From Ruegeria arenilitoris (lineage in GTDB: Bacteria > Pseudomonadota > Alphaproteobacteria > Rhodobacterales > Rhodobacteraceae), in the NCBI RefSeq assembly GCF_013032445.1, contig NZ_WQCA01000002.1:62001-126000 (forward strand): a stretch of 64,000 bases of DNA. Reading direction: 5' to 3'. The position numbers and the translations under genes were made by a program. Each line of letters begins with the position of its first letter. Position 1 is the first letter of the stretch. The notes beneath the pieces are model-generated. The model was given only the letters and a program-made list of their open reading frames with translations, had not been told where the DNA came from and ran no database searches. This document shows positions 1-8,829 of the stretch, piece by piece.

Positions 1-608
1 CACGTTCTGACATTTAACCCCTGTTCGGCTCTTATCCAGGAAAACAGAACCTGCTCACTCACTGCCATTGCACGAATAGAGATTTGCCAGAGCTCACCTT
101 TATTTTCGTGCCTGCAATTGACATATTCAGTATTGTAACGGGTGGCATCCAAATCTCCGGTGTCACTTACCAGTCGAACCGGAACATGCGCGTTTGATAC
201 TTCGTTCGAAAAGGCGGTGTCGAACTGTCACTTGGCGCGATCCACCTGGGCATAGGCACGCCCTCAGCCGTCAAAACAATTGTTGTTCCGGATTTTGCGG
301 TCAATGACGCGTCCATTCTCAACGGAATGCAGAATTTTGTGACCCAAAGCCAAAAGCTCGGCCTCACGCCCACGCAACCAGTCCACATATTGGTGCTGGG
401 CGACGAAAAACTCGTTGTAGTGAAGCAATACGTAGCTTTTCGGGTCAATCGTAGGGCCACGCTTGATCAACTCCTGAAACGGCATCACCTCGGCTGGAAC
501 CTGCAGCTTGGTCATTTCCTTGGTGATGCGACTCATAATATTACCTGACCCTTTGCCCGAGGTGACGACATGGGGTTCATCAAAATTGACAAAAAACTTA
601 GCCAACAT
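1..608 (-). pseudogene. ATP-grasp-like protein, frameshifted and truncated by the window edge
   Basis: The reading frame opens at 608 (MLAKFFVNF) and runs 114 codons to a stop near 264. Protein-like sequence then continues in the +1 frame (LTAEGVPMPRW, about 275-210) and returns to the original frame (SNEVSNAHVPVRLV onward), staying open to base 1. Both switches can be explained by a one-base change in a four-T run on the coding strand: one T gained near 270 and one T lost near 210. The pieces resemble ATP-grasp ligase-type proteins ('EGVPMPRW' before the grasp fold, then an alternating strand region), but the family call is tentative. The region is less GC-rich than its neighbours. It is either a decayed gene or two sequencing or assembly errors; the C-terminal half lies outside the window. 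Confidence 0.5.
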
Positions 609-844
609 GAGTTCTTCTTTGTGCCTTCATCCACTCAGGTGCAAGTTTCAAGCTGTTGTGACCGCAGGCCACCAAAACAGTAGGGCGTCCCAACAAATGG
701 ATGTTTAAACGCAATTGTAAGCCCTTTGCCCTCCCCCCGGGTTCAGGTCAATCTAATGGGTACAAAGGTTGAATCTCTCAGCCCTGAGGTCTTGCGGGAC
801 AGGCGGTCCAAGGCTAGGTCCATTGGATAAAGACCGGAGGCCGC
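609..844. other. divergent intergenic region
   Basis: These 236 bases separate the broken leftward gene from pmbA and should hold both promoters. A strong ribosome-binding site (GGAGG at 836-840) precedes the pmbA ATG at 845. I saw no convincing small gene, hairpin terminator or repeat here. Confidence 0.5.
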
Positions 845-2191
845 ATGACCCGAACACCCGAAGAAATCAGCCAATCCCTGCTGGACGCAGCCCGCAAGGC
901 CGGAGCTGACGCGGCGGATGCCATTGTGATCGACGGCTCTTCGGTATCGGTCGAGGTGCGGGGCGGCGCGCTGGAACATGCCGAACGCTCGGAAGGGACC
1001 GACTTGGGCCTGCGGGTGTTTCTGGGCCAGCGACAGGCCATCGTGTCAAGCTCGGACAGTCGGCCCGAAACCCTGACCGCGATGGCCGAGCGCGCTGTGG
1101 CCATGGCGCGCGAAGCACCCGAAGACCCGTTCACCGGACTGGCTGATACACAACAACTGGCAAGTGGCTGGGACCTGCCCGCGCTGGAACTGTTCGACCC
1201 GACCCCGGAACCGGCAGCCGAAGACTTGATGCGCGACGCATTGGAAGCGGAAGCGGCAGCAATGGCAGTTCAGGAGGTCTCGCAGGTCTCGGACGCGGCG
1301 GCGGGCTATGGCACCCACCGCGTGCATCTGGCTGCGACCAACGGCTTTACCGGTGGCTATTCCCGCAGCAGCCGCTCGACATCCTGCGTGGCGATCTCGG
1401 GCGAAGGCACCGGGATGGAGCGCGACTATGACGGCGACAGCCGCACCTTTCAAAGCGATCTGCGCAATGCCGAAGACATTGGCCGCAGCGCTGGCGAACG
1501 CGCTGTCGCTTTGGTGGGCGCACAAAAGCCTGCGACCGGCACTTTTCCGGTGCTGTTTGACGAACGCATTTCGTCCTCGCTGATCGGCCACCTGCTGGCG
1601 GCCAGCAACGGGGCCGCCATCGCGCGGGGGGCCTCTTGGCTGAAGGATTGCCTGGGCGAACAGGTCCTGCCCGGGCATCTGTCGCTGATCGAAGACCCGC
1701 ACCGCCCGCGCATCGCAGGCTCGCGCCCTTTCGATGCCGAAGGGCTGGCGACCCAGCGGCGTGCGATTGTTGAAAACGGCATTCTGACCGGCTGGACCCT
1801 GGACCTGTCCAGTGCGCGCAAGCTGGACATGACATCAACCGGCAACGCGGCGCGCGGCGTGTCCGGACCGCCCTCGCCCAGCAACTGGAACCTGAGCCTG
1901 ACGCAAGGCGCCCAAAGCCGCGAGGACCTTTTGCGTGACATGGGCACCGGGCTGTTGGTGACCTCGATGATCGGCTCCACCATCAACCCCAACACGGGCG
2001 ACTATTCGCGCGGTGCCTCGGGCTTCTGGGTTGAAAACGGAGAAATCACCCATCCGGTCAATGAATGCACCATCGCGGGCAATCTGCGCGACATGCTGAA
2101 ACGGATCATCCCGGCAAACGATGCGCGGCCCTACCTGTCGCGGGTGGTGCCCTCGGTGCTGATCGAAGGAATGACGCTTGCCGGCAACTGA
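845..2191 (+). CDS. pmbA: PmbA/TldE, TldD-type metalloprotease partner subunit
   Basis: The 448-residue product matches the PmbA/TldE family over its full length: an N-terminal domain with SSSDSRPETL, a middle domain, and the glycine-rich C-terminal domain with 'GNAARG', 'GDYSRGASGFWVENGEI' and 'NLRDML'. In characterized bacteria PmbA (TldE) pairs with TldD to form a cytoplasmic heterodimeric protease that degrades unfolded peptides and matures some modified peptides. The metal-binding HExxxH motif belongs to TldD and is not seen here, as expected for the TldE subunit. No tldD lies in this window. The ATG at 845 follows GGAGG at good spacing. The next gene overlaps its end by 14 bases, so the two are probably translationally coupled. 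Confidence 0.93.
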   Translation: MTRTPEEISQSLLDAARKAGADAADAIVIDGSSVSVEVRGGALEHAERSEGTDLGLRVFLGQRQAIVSSSDSRPETLTAMAERAVAMAREAPEDPFTGLADTQQLASGWDLPALELFDPTPEPAAEDLMRDALEAEAAAMAVQEVSQVSDAAAGYGTHRVHLAATNGFTGGYSRSSRSTSCVAISGEGTGMERDYDGDSRTFQSDLRNAEDIGRSAGERAVALVGAQKPATGTFPVLFDERISSSLIGHLLAASNGAAIARGASWLKDCLGEQVLPGHLSLIEDPHRPRIAGSRPFDAEGLATQRRAIVENGILTGWTLDLSSARKLDMTSTGNAARGVSGPPSPSNWNLSLTQGAQSREDLLRDMGTGLLVTSMIGSTINPNTGDYSRGASGFWVENGEITHPVNECTIAGNLRDMLKRIIPANDARPYLSRVVPSVLIEGMTLAGN

Positions 2192-2978
2192 CCTGCCCCT
2201 TCTGATCGACGCCGCACTTGAGGCCGGAAAGATCGCCACCCGATACTCGGGCACCACGGCGCAGCGTTGGGACAAACCCGACGGCGCTGGACCGGTGACC
2301 GAGGCAGATCTGGCCGTCAATGCCATGTTGGAACAGCGCCTGCCTTCGGCCCGGCCCGGCTATGGTTGGCTGAGTGAAGAGACCGAGGATTCCTCGGCAC
2401 GGCTGACGCGCGACCGTGTGTTCATCATCGACCCGATCGACGGCACCCGCAGCTTTGCCGAAGGGTCCCGCACCTGGGCGCATTCGCTTGCGATCGCCGA
2501 CAAGGGCGAAGTCACTGCCGCGGTAATTTACCTACCGCAACGCGACTTACTTTACGCCGCCGCCAAAGGCGAAGGCGCAACGCTCAACGGTGCGCCGATC
2601 CAAGTGTCCGGGGTCTCGGATTTGGCGAACGCCGAGATTCTGGCCGCGAAACCCAATCTGGACCCGCGCCATTGGTTGCACGGTCAGGTTCCCGAATTCC
2701 AACGGGTCTATCGCCCGTCGCTGGCCTATCGCATGGCCTTAGTAGGCCAGGGGCGGTTTGACGGGATGCTGACGCTAAGGCCAAGCTGGGAATGGGATAT
2801 TGCCGCCGGAGACCTAATCATCCGGGAGGCGGGCGGCACTTGTTCGGATCGGCTGGGCCAGCCCTTGCGGTTCAACAATGCACACCCGCGCCTGAATGGC
2901 GTGATCGCAGCGGGTCCGGCGCTTCACGATGCTCTACGCGCAGGGCTTGATCCGGACAGCAGCGGTATACAACCATGA
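2178..2978 (+). CDS. inositol monophosphatase family protein (CysQ-like)
   Basis: The 266-residue protein carries the signature metal-dependent phosphatase motifs of the family: EE in 'WLSEETED', 'DPIDGTRSF' and, near the C-terminus, 'WDIAAGDLI'. Such enzymes hydrolyse inositol phosphates, 3'-phosphoadenosine 5'-phosphate or related small phosphomonoesters; the substrate cannot be fixed from sequence. The start is a TTG inside the last codons of pmbA (14-nt overlap), and the stop overlaps the following glycosyltransferase start by 4 nt (ATGA), so it sits in the middle of a four-gene operon. CysQ-type 3'(2'),5'-bisphosphate nucleotidase is the best guess, because the motif spacing and length fit that branch. 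Confidence 0.85.
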   Translation: MPATDLPLLIDAALEAGKIATRYSGTTAQRWDKPDGAGPVTEADLAVNAMLEQRLPSARPGYGWLSEETEDSSARLTRDRVFIIDPIDGTRSFAEGSRTWAHSLAIADKGEVTAAVIYLPQRDLLYAAAKGEGATLNGAPIQVSGVSDLANAEILAAKPNLDPRHWLHGQVPEFQRVYRPSLAYRMALVGQGRFDGMLTLRPSWEWDIAAGDLIIREAGGTCSDRLGQPLRFNNAHPRLNGVIAAGPALHDALRAGLDPDSSGIQP

Positions 2979-4210
2979 GCAAGCCGCGCTCTCTCAGCCT
3001 GGCCGCGTATCGGGTTCTGTCCTGGGGCGTGCCCAACACGACAAGCCAACCCAACCCGCCCCGCCCCGAAGGTGAGCTGATCTGGATTCATATCAGCGCC
3101 CAGCACCGTCAGCGCGCGGTGACCGATTTCTGTCGCAGACTGCAACAGAGCCGCCCCTCGCTGAACGTGTTACTGACTGCCCCGCCAGAGGCCGATCTTT
3201 GGCGCTGGGCAAAGAGTGACTATCCTCTGGTAAACCTGCCCCTGGAACAAACCGGCGCAGCGCGTGCCTTTCTGGATCACTGGAAGCCCGATATCGGTAT
3301 ATGGGTCGGAGGTGGGCTGATGCCCAACATAATCACCCGCGCGGAGGAACGCGGCATTTCCCTGATCCTGATCGAGGCGCAGATCGACATCAGAATCGCG
3401 CGGGGGGCAAGGTGGTTGCCTGATATTACCCGCTATACGCTGGACTGTTTCCAATCGATCCTGACCAAGACTTCCGAGACGGCCCGCACAATCCGCCGCC
3501 TTGGGGTTTCCTCGGACAAAGTCAGTGAATCGCCGTCCCTGCATGTCAGCCCAAACCCGAGGCCCTGGCCCGAAGACGAACTGATCGAAACGAACCATGC
3601 ATTGACCGGTCGGCTAGTCTGGCTGGCTGCCTGTGTGTTGGACAAAGAGTTCATCTCGGTTCTCAGCGCCCATCGTCAGGCGATGCGAAGTCTGCCCCGT
3701 CTAACCCTGGTTCTGCATGTTGCGGACACCGCCGAAGCCGAGCCATTGCACCGGCGCCTGGAAACCATGGACCTGCGCTGTGCCAACTGGGACATTGACG
3801 GGAAGATCGAAGACACCACGCAGGTTATTCTGTCAGCAGATTCAGAAGATCTGGGCCTGTGGCACCGGGTTTCACCCGTTACATTCATAGGCCGTTCGCT
3901 GGAACGCGGCGCCGGCGGGCACGATCCGCTAGTTGCCGCTGCCCTCGGCTCGTCCATCATTCACGGCCCGTTTGTGCATCGTCATCAGCAAATATACGAT
4001 CAACTGGACCGCGCCGGTGCCGCGCGCAGGGTCCAAACCGCAACCGAGTTGGGCGACGCCGTGGTCGAGATGCTGTCGCCGGATCGCGCTGCGGACATGG
4101 CGCTGGCCGGGTGGCAGATCGTGTCCGAGGGTGCACCACAGACGGATCAGCTGATCGACATGGTGCAGGACCGTCTGGATCAGCGGGGGGCAAATGATGC
4201 GCGCACCTGA
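2975..4210 (+). CDS. KdtA/WaaA-like Kdo transferase homologue, catalytic motifs altered
   Basis: The 411-residue protein has the two-domain layout of Kdo transferases: an N-terminal glycosyltransferase domain and a C-terminal domain with '[12 protein letters not shown]' and 'HGP', the family's sugar-nucleotide signature. It lies directly before lpxK (17-nt overlap) and after a gene it overlaps by ATGA, a classic lipid A context. However, the N-terminal 'SVGE' motif whose Glu acts as general base in studied KdtA/WaaA enzymes reads SAQ here (residues 41-43). The usual acidic 'ETE-W-N' stretch reads 'WVGGGLMPN'. It may be a divergent paralogue with altered or no transferase activity. A canonical kdtA would then have to exist elsewhere in the genome. 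Membrane attachment is not evident. Confidence 0.72.
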   Translation: MSKPRSLSLAAYRVLSWGVPNTTSQPNPPRPEGELIWIHISAQHRQRAVTDFCRRLQQSRPSLNVLLTAPPEADLWRWAKSDYPLVNLPLEQTGAARAFLDHWKPDIGIWVGGGLMPNIITRAEERGISLILIEAQIDIRIARGARWLPDITRYTLDCFQSILTKTSETARTIRRLGVSSDKVSESPSLHVSPNPRPWPEDELIETNHALTGRLVWLAACVLDKEFISVLSAHRQAMRSLPRLTLVLHVADTAEAEPLHRRLETMDLRCANWDIDGKIEDTTQVILSADSEDLGLWHRVSPVTFIGRSLERGAGGHDPLVAAALGSSIIHGPFVHRHQQIYDQLDRAGAARRVQTATELGDAVVEMLSPDRAADMALAGWQIVSEGAPQTDQLIDMVQDRLDQRGANDART

Positions 4211-5195
4211 TTTCTGGAACACCGCCCCTGACCGGCTGGATTTGCGCGCCAGATTGCTGGCACCGTTGGGGCGTATATATGCGGCCGCAACCGCGCGCCG
4301 GGTTGCCTGGGACACCGGTGTCAAACCCGGCGTTCCGGTGATCTGCATCGGCAACCTGAACGCGGGCGGCACCGGCAAGACCCCGACCGTGATCTGGATG
4401 ATCGAACATTTACGCGACGCCTGGCACGAAACGCATGTGGTGACGCGTGGCCATGGCGGCTCATTGGAAGGTCCCGTACGGGTTGATCCCGCAAAACACA
4501 CCGCTGCACAGGTTGGGGATGAACCCTTGTTGCTGGCGGCCTTCGCCGAGGTCTGGGTGGCCAAGGACCGCGCCGCCGGAGCGCGTGCCGCCGCCGAGGC
4601 CGGTGCCACGGTGATCGTGCTGGATGACGGATTCCAGAACCCCTCGGTCGCCAAGGATTTCTCGGTCATAGTGGTCGACGCCGCGCGCGGTTTCGGCAAC
4701 GGTCTGTGTCTGCCCGCTGGTCCCCTGCGCGAACCCGTTCATATCGGACTGCAACGCGCCGATCTGGTGCTGTCACTAGGGGATGCGGCGTCTCAGGCGC
4801 AATTCACCGATCAGTGGGGCACAGCCCTGACGGTGCCCCACGTCACGGGTGAGGTCGCGCCGTTGCAGACCGGAATGGACTGGGTCGACACGCCCGTTCT
4901 GGCCTTTGCAGGCATAGGGCACCCGGACAAGTTCTTTCTAACCCTGCGCCAACAAGGCGCAAAACTGCTGCGAGCCGAAGCGCTGGATGATCATCAGCCG
5001 CTGACCCCGGCTCTGATGGCGCGGTTGGATAACGAGGCCCGGCAATTGGGCGCACAGATGGTGACGACGGAGAAAGACGCCGTCCGCCTGCCTGCCGCAT
5101 TCCGCAACAAGGTCCTGACGCTACCTGTTCGTCTCAAAGTGGATGAAGCCGACAAGGTCCGGAAAATGCTGCTACAGATCGCCCCGTCGCCGTGA
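4194..5195 (+). CDS. lpxK: tetraacyldisaccharide 4'-kinase
   Basis: LpxK phosphorylates the 4' position of the lipid A disaccharide precursor at the inner face of the cytoplasmic membrane. The 333-residue sequence has the Walker A-type loop 'GGTGKTP' at about 60-66, preceded by '[10 protein letters not shown]', then the family segment 'VVTRGHGG' and 'DDGFQNPS'. Length matches the family. The ATG at 4194 lies 17 bases before the stop of the KdtA-like gene, so translation is probably coupled. A 10-bp perfect hairpin follows 4 bases after the stop. Confidence 0.95.
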   Translation: MMRAPDFWNTAPDRLDLRARLLAPLGRIYAAATARRVAWDTGVKPGVPVICIGNLNAGGTGKTPTVIWMIEHLRDAWHETHVVTRGHGGSLEGPVRVDPAKHTAAQVGDEPLLLAAFAEVWVAKDRAAGARAAAEAGATVIVLDDGFQNPSVAKDFSVIVVDAARGFGNGLCLPAGPLREPVHIGLQRADLVLSLGDAASQAQFTDQWGTALTVPHVTGEVAPLQTGMDWVDTPVLAFAGIGHPDKFFLTLRQQGAKLLRAEALDDHQPLTPALMARLDNEARQLGAQMVTTEKDAVRLPAAFRNKVLTLPVRLKVDEADKVRKMLLQIAPSP

Positions 5196-5198
5196 TTG

Positions 5199-5225
5199 GC
5201 GACCGGCCCGCCAAAGGCCGGTCGC
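5199..5225. terminator. strong GC hairpin between convergent lpxK and dsbA-like genes
   Basis: Perfect 10-bp inverted repeat GCGACCGGCC / GGCCGGTCGC with a 7-base loop in the 39-base gap between two convergent genes. There is no T tract on either side, so it would act as a Rho-dependent or 3'-end-protecting structure rather than a classical intrinsic terminator. Confidence 0.5.
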
Positions 5226-5234
5226 ATAAGGCAG

Positions 5235-5897
5235 TTAGCTGCCCAGTTCGTCTTCGATCAGCGTCTTGAAATCGGCATAGGACATGTTGTCGACCTTCTT
5301 GCCGTTCACGATGAAGGACGGCGTCGCCTGAACACCATCACGCTCGGCGTTTTCCTGATACCAGGCCACCAGCGTCTGTGCGCGGGTGCCGTCCTGCAGG
5401 CAAGCCTCAAGCTGGTCATTGTCGATACCGGCCAGACGACCGATTTTTCGCAGCTCGTCCACGATCTCGGCCGGACCACCGGCTTTGACCCATTCGGACT
5501 GGCCTTCAAAGATCAGGTCCGTAATGCCAAAGAACTTTTCAGATCCGCCGCAACGCGCCACCATCGAAGCCCACAGGCCATAACGATCGAAATACACTTC
5601 GCGGTAGATGAACTTGACCTTACCGGTGTCGATGAAATCTTTCTTCAGCTGCTTGTAAGCGCCCTGATGGAAAGTGGCGCAATGCGGGCAGGTGTAAGAG
5701 GCATATTCGATGATCTCGACCGGCGCGTCCTCAGCGCCCTGCACCATCTCGACGATGGTCGAGGTGTCCAGATCGGCCTCTTGCGCCTCGGCGCTGCCGA
5801 CCAGCGGATAAGACGGAGAGGAATTTGACTGCGACAGCCAATAGCCGCCTGCGGCGATGGCGACCGCCGCACAAATTCCGGTTGCAATACGGCTCAT
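5235..5897 (-). CDS. DsbA-family thiol:disulfide oxidoreductase
   Basis: The 220-residue protein begins with one hydrophobic segment (residues about 5-20) that works as a signal peptide or membrane anchor, followed by a DsbA/thioredoxin-like fold. The active-site pair is CPHC at residues 70-73, and the cis-proline motif reads 'ATPSF'. It probably forms or isomerises disulfides in the periplasm. It follows the dciA gene on the same strand with 14 bases between them. The family also includes DsbG/ScsC-like isomerases and BdbD-type proteins, so the exact redox role is open. Confidence 0.88.
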   Translation of the reverse strand: MSRIATGICAAVAIAAGGYWLSQSNSSPSYPLVGSAEAQEADLDTSTIVEMVQGAEDAPVEIIEYASYTCPHCATFHQGAYKQLKKDFIDTGKVKFIYREVYFDRYGLWASMVARCGGSEKFFGITDLIFEGQSEWVKAGGPAEIVDELRKIGRLAGIDNDQLEACLQDGTRAQTLVAWYQENAERDGVQATPSFIVNGKKVDNMSYADFKTLIEDELGS

Positions 5898-5911
5898 TTC
5901 TCAGCCCTTTC

Positions 5912-6418
5912 TCAGCGTTTTTGCTTGGATAAAACGTTACGGCCCAGACGTTCAAGGGCCGCGCGCAAATCACCATCGTGAACGTCGCGTGCGGTCCGGC
6001 CTGCTTCGGCCTCGATCTCTGGGTCAATCTTGGGTTTCGCCGGTTTCGGTTTGTGATCGAAACTGGCCTGCCCCTCGGCAAATCCGGTCGGAGCGGTCTG
6101 GGTGATGCGCACCCGGCTGATGGCGTTATAGCCGTAAACCGCGTTCACCTTGCCGCGCAGCTGTTCCTTCTGCATCTCAAGCATCGGGGCCTGCGGGCCG
6201 GTGGTCAGAACGGTCAGAGTCGAGCCCATTCCGCCCTTGCCATAACCCACCTTCACCGGTCGCGCGATCGATGCCAGATCCTGGCCCACGATCTCGGCCC
6301 AGTGGGTCAGCAAACGCGATACGGCAAAGCCCCGGCTTTCCCCGGCGCGCCGAATCTGTCCGTTCAGCAATGTCGCGGTGCGTTTGAACCCGCGGGTCGA
6401 AGAACGTCTGCGCTGCAT
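5912..6418 (-). CDS. DciA-like protein (DUF721)
   Basis: The start is set at 6418 (MQRRRSSTRGFKRT): upstream codons in the same frame would run into mutY territory and are not family-like. The 168-residue product has the DUF721 core 'LLTHWAEIVGQDLA', then 'LTVLTTGPQAPMLEM' and 'RVRITQ'. It ends in a charged, proline-rich tail. DciA proteins load the replicative helicase DnaB in bacteria lacking DnaC. The gene faces mutY across an 81-base divergent promoter region and precedes the dsbA-like gene. The long C-terminal tail after about residue 125 is specific to the alphaproteobacterial type and its role is unknown. Confidence 0.8.
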   Translation of the reverse strand: MQRRRSSTRGFKRTATLLNGQIRRAGESRGFAVSRLLTHWAEIVGQDLASIARPVKVGYGKGGMGSTLTVLTTGPQAPMLEMQKEQLRGKVNAVYGYNAISRVRITQTAPTGFAEGQASFDHKPKPAKPKIDPEIEAEAGRTARDVHDGDLRAALERLGRNVLSKQKR

Positions 6419-6499
6419 CTGGTTTCCAACTCCTGCGCCGCTATTGTAAAGGGCGTGACACCGGGCGCCAGCGAAACCCGACAGGGAGATAGATAAAAC

Positions 6500-7555
6500 T
6501 TGCGTGACTCTATTCAACAGGACTTGAGCAGCGCTCTGCTGGACTGGTACGACCGCCACGCCCGCGAGATGCCCTGGCGCGTCGGGCCTGCGGATCGGGC
6601 TGCAGGGGTGGTGCCCGATCCCTATCGCGTCTGGCTGTCCGAGGTGATGTTGCAGCAGACAACCGTGGCTGCCGTGCGCGACTATTTCCTGCGTTTCACT
6701 ACACGCTGGCCCACGGTTCAGGACCTGGCCGCAGCCCCGGATGATCAGGTCATGGGGGAATGGGCCGGGCTGGGCTACTACGCCCGCGCCCGAAACCTGC
6801 TGAAATGCGCTCGGGTGGTCGCCGGGGATCATGGCGGCATCTTTCCCGACAGCTATGACGCCCTTCTGAAACTGCCCGGCATCGGCCCCTATACCGCCGC
6901 CGCCATTTCAGCCATTGCGTTTGACCGGCCCGAGACGGTTCTGGACGGCAATGTCGAACGTGTCATGGCGCGACTTTATGATATTCACGACCCGCTGCCC
7001 GGTTCGAAACCCCTGCTCAAGGACAAGGCTGCTGCGCTGACGCCTAACACGCGGCCGGGGGACTATGCGCAGGCGGTGATGGATCTGGGGGCCACGATCT
7101 GCACCCCGAAATCTCCGGCTTGCGGGATCTGCCCCGTCCGCGATCCCTGTCAGGCCCGCATGGCCGGAACGCAGCCAGATCTGCCGCGCAAGACACCCAA
7201 AAAGCCCAAACCCACGCGATACGGCCATGTCTATATCGCCCAAAGCGACACTGGCGCCCTATTGCTAGAGCGCCGCCCCGACAAGGGGTTGCTGGGCGGA
7301 ATGCTGGGCTGGCCGGGCTCGGACTGGTGCGATGAGCCGGATGAAACACCCCCGTTTGAGGCAGATTGGCAGGTTCTGACCGGAGAGGTGCGACACACGT
7401 TCACACATTTCCACCTGATCCTGCGCATCTGGACGGCGCCGGTGACTGCCGAAAGCCTGCCCGAAGGCCTAATTGTGCTGGAAAAACACGCCTTTCGCCC
7501 TAGCGACCTGCCCACCGTAATGCGCAAGGTGCACGACCTCTGGCGCAACCGATAG
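6500..7555 (+). CDS. mutY: A/G-specific adenine glycosylase MutY
   Basis: MutY removes adenine mispaired with 8-oxoguanine. The 351-residue sequence contains the catalytic 'SEVMLQQTTV' glutamate, the helix-hairpin-helix 'LPGIGPYTA', the catalytic aspartate in 'VLDGNVERV', and the iron-sulfur ligand pattern C-x6-C-x2-C-x5-C ('CTPKSPACGICPVRDPC'). A C-terminal Nudix-like lesion-recognition domain follows ('LLGGMLGWPG'). The start codon is TTG at 6500, about 8 bases after an AGGGAG-type ribosome-binding site. It diverges from dciA. Confidence 0.95.
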   Translation: MRDSIQQDLSSALLDWYDRHAREMPWRVGPADRAAGVVPDPYRVWLSEVMLQQTTVAAVRDYFLRFTTRWPTVQDLAAAPDDQVMGEWAGLGYYARARNLLKCARVVAGDHGGIFPDSYDALLKLPGIGPYTAAAISAIAFDRPETVLDGNVERVMARLYDIHDPLPGSKPLLKDKAAALTPNTRPGDYAQAVMDLGATICTPKSPACGICPVRDPCQARMAGTQPDLPRKTPKKPKPTRYGHVYIAQSDTGALLLERRPDKGLLGGMLGWPGSDWCDEPDETPPFEADWQVLTGEVRHTFTHFHLILRIWTAPVTAESLPEGLIVLEKHAFRPSDLPTVMRKVHDLWRNR

Positions 7556-7614
7556 CCCGTTGTACGTCCTGTCGGACTGTGACTAGTCTGTGCGAAGTTT
7601 TTCGGAGCCACCCC

Positions 7615-8751
7615 ATGACCGCAATCCAGTCCCTGTCCCGCTGGCAATCGGCACTGCCCTTCTGGATCTCATTCCTGCTGATCCCGTTGATCTGGGGCAC
7701 GGCGATGGCAGGCGGCTGGTGGGTTCTGCTTGTCCCGGCAAGCACGTGGTGGGCGTTTGCCGTGCTGGATCGCCTGACCGGGCTGGAGTTGAGCAACGCC
7801 GACCCCGACACGCCAGACACCGTGCTGCGCTGGTATATCCTGCTGACCAAAGCCTGGGTTCCGGTGCAGTTCCTGACACTCTATGGGTTGATCTGGTACG
7901 CCACCCATACCGACCATCTGTCGACAGCAGCCAAGATCGGTTTGTTCTTCGGCATGGGCACCATTTCCGGCACCATCGGAATCAACTACAGCCACGAACT
8001 GATGCACCAAAAGGGGCGGTTTGAACGTTGGCTGGGCGATATCCTTCTGGCGATGGTGCTGTATTCGCATTTCCGGTCCGAGCACCTGTTGGTCCATCAC
8101 CGCTATGTCGGCACCCCGCGCGATCCGGTCACGGCGCGCTATAACGAAGGCTTCCACCGCTTCTACCCGCGCGTCCTGAAACAAAGCCTCGTCTCCGCGT
8201 TCCGAGCCGAGCGCGAAAAACTGGCCCGCAAGGATCGCCACTGGAGCGACCCATCCAACCCGTTCTGGCGATATTGGGGCCTGCAAGCCACGATGCTGGC
8301 GCTGGCCTTCGCGATCGGAGGTCTATCCGGCCTCGCCTTGTTTCTAATCCAAGCGGGCACGGCCATCTGGCAGCTTGAACTGGTCAATTACGTGGAACAT
8401 TATGGCCTGACCCGCAAACATCTGGGTCAGGGCAAATACGAACATGTCCTGCCGCGCCATTCCTGGAACGCCTCGCAGAAGGCGTCGAACTGGCTGCTGA
8501 TCAACCTGCAACGCCACTCGGACCACCACTACAAACCGAACCGCCGGTTTCCGCTGCTGCAACACCACCCCGAGGACGCCGCCCCGCAACTACCCTATGG
8601 CTACCCGGTGATGACCGTAGCGGCCATGATCCCACCGCTCTGGCGCCGTGTCATGAACCCCCGCGTCCGCGCCTGGCGTCGCCAATACTACCCCGAAGTC
8701 ACCGACTGGACGCCCTACAACCGCGCAGAGAACCCCTTACCTCGGCCGTGA
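7615..8751 (+). CDS. alkB: AlkB-type membrane alkane/fatty-acyl hydroxylase
   Basis: Non-haem di-iron membrane hydroxylases of this family oxidise terminal methyl groups of alkanes using rubredoxin. The 378-residue protein shows the histidine boxes HELMH, EHLLVHH and LQRHSDHH plus NYVEHYGL, with several hydrophobic helices before and between them. The box usually written EHxxGHH has Val in place of Gly here. I chose the ATG at 7615 because GGAG lies 7 bases upstream; an in-frame GTG at 7579 is less likely. No rubredoxin gene is adjacent. It ends in a hairpin shared with the convergent cyclase gene. Confidence 0.88.
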   Translation: MTAIQSLSRWQSALPFWISFLLIPLIWGTAMAGGWWVLLVPASTWWAFAVLDRLTGLELSNADPDTPDTVLRWYILLTKAWVPVQFLTLYGLIWYATHTDHLSTAAKIGLFFGMGTISGTIGINYSHELMHQKGRFERWLGDILLAMVLYSHFRSEHLLVHHRYVGTPRDPVTARYNEGFHRFYPRVLKQSLVSAFRAEREKLARKDRHWSDPSNPFWRYWGLQATMLALAFAIGGLSGLALFLIQAGTAIWQLELVNYVEHYGLTRKHLGQGKYEHVLPRHSWNASQKASNWLLINLQRHSDHHYKPNRRFPLLQHHPEDAAPQLPYGYPVMTVAAMIPPLWRRVMNPRVRAWRRQYYPEVTDWTPYNRAENPLPRP

Positions 8752-8784
8752 CCGCAGTGCGCGCCAGCGCGCTGCCCAGCCCAA

Positions 8785-8819
8785 CGACCCGCCTTGCATC
8801 TCTGATGCAGGGCAGGTCG
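8785..8819. terminator. hairpin between convergent alkB and cyclase genes
   Basis: An imperfect inverted repeat, CGACC-GCC-TGCATC paired with GATGCA-GGC-GGTCG around a 3-base TCT loop, with two mismatches, sits in the 78-base gap between two 3' ends. No T run follows on either strand, so it probably marks a shared 3' processing or Rho-dependent end. Confidence 0.4.
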
Positions 8820-8829
8820 GCGGGAGGAC

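Noticed and set aside
167..460. 97-codon minus frame as an independent gene
   Set aside because: Part of it is the middle section of the frameshifted ATP-grasp-like gene and the rest is a shadow of its first section.
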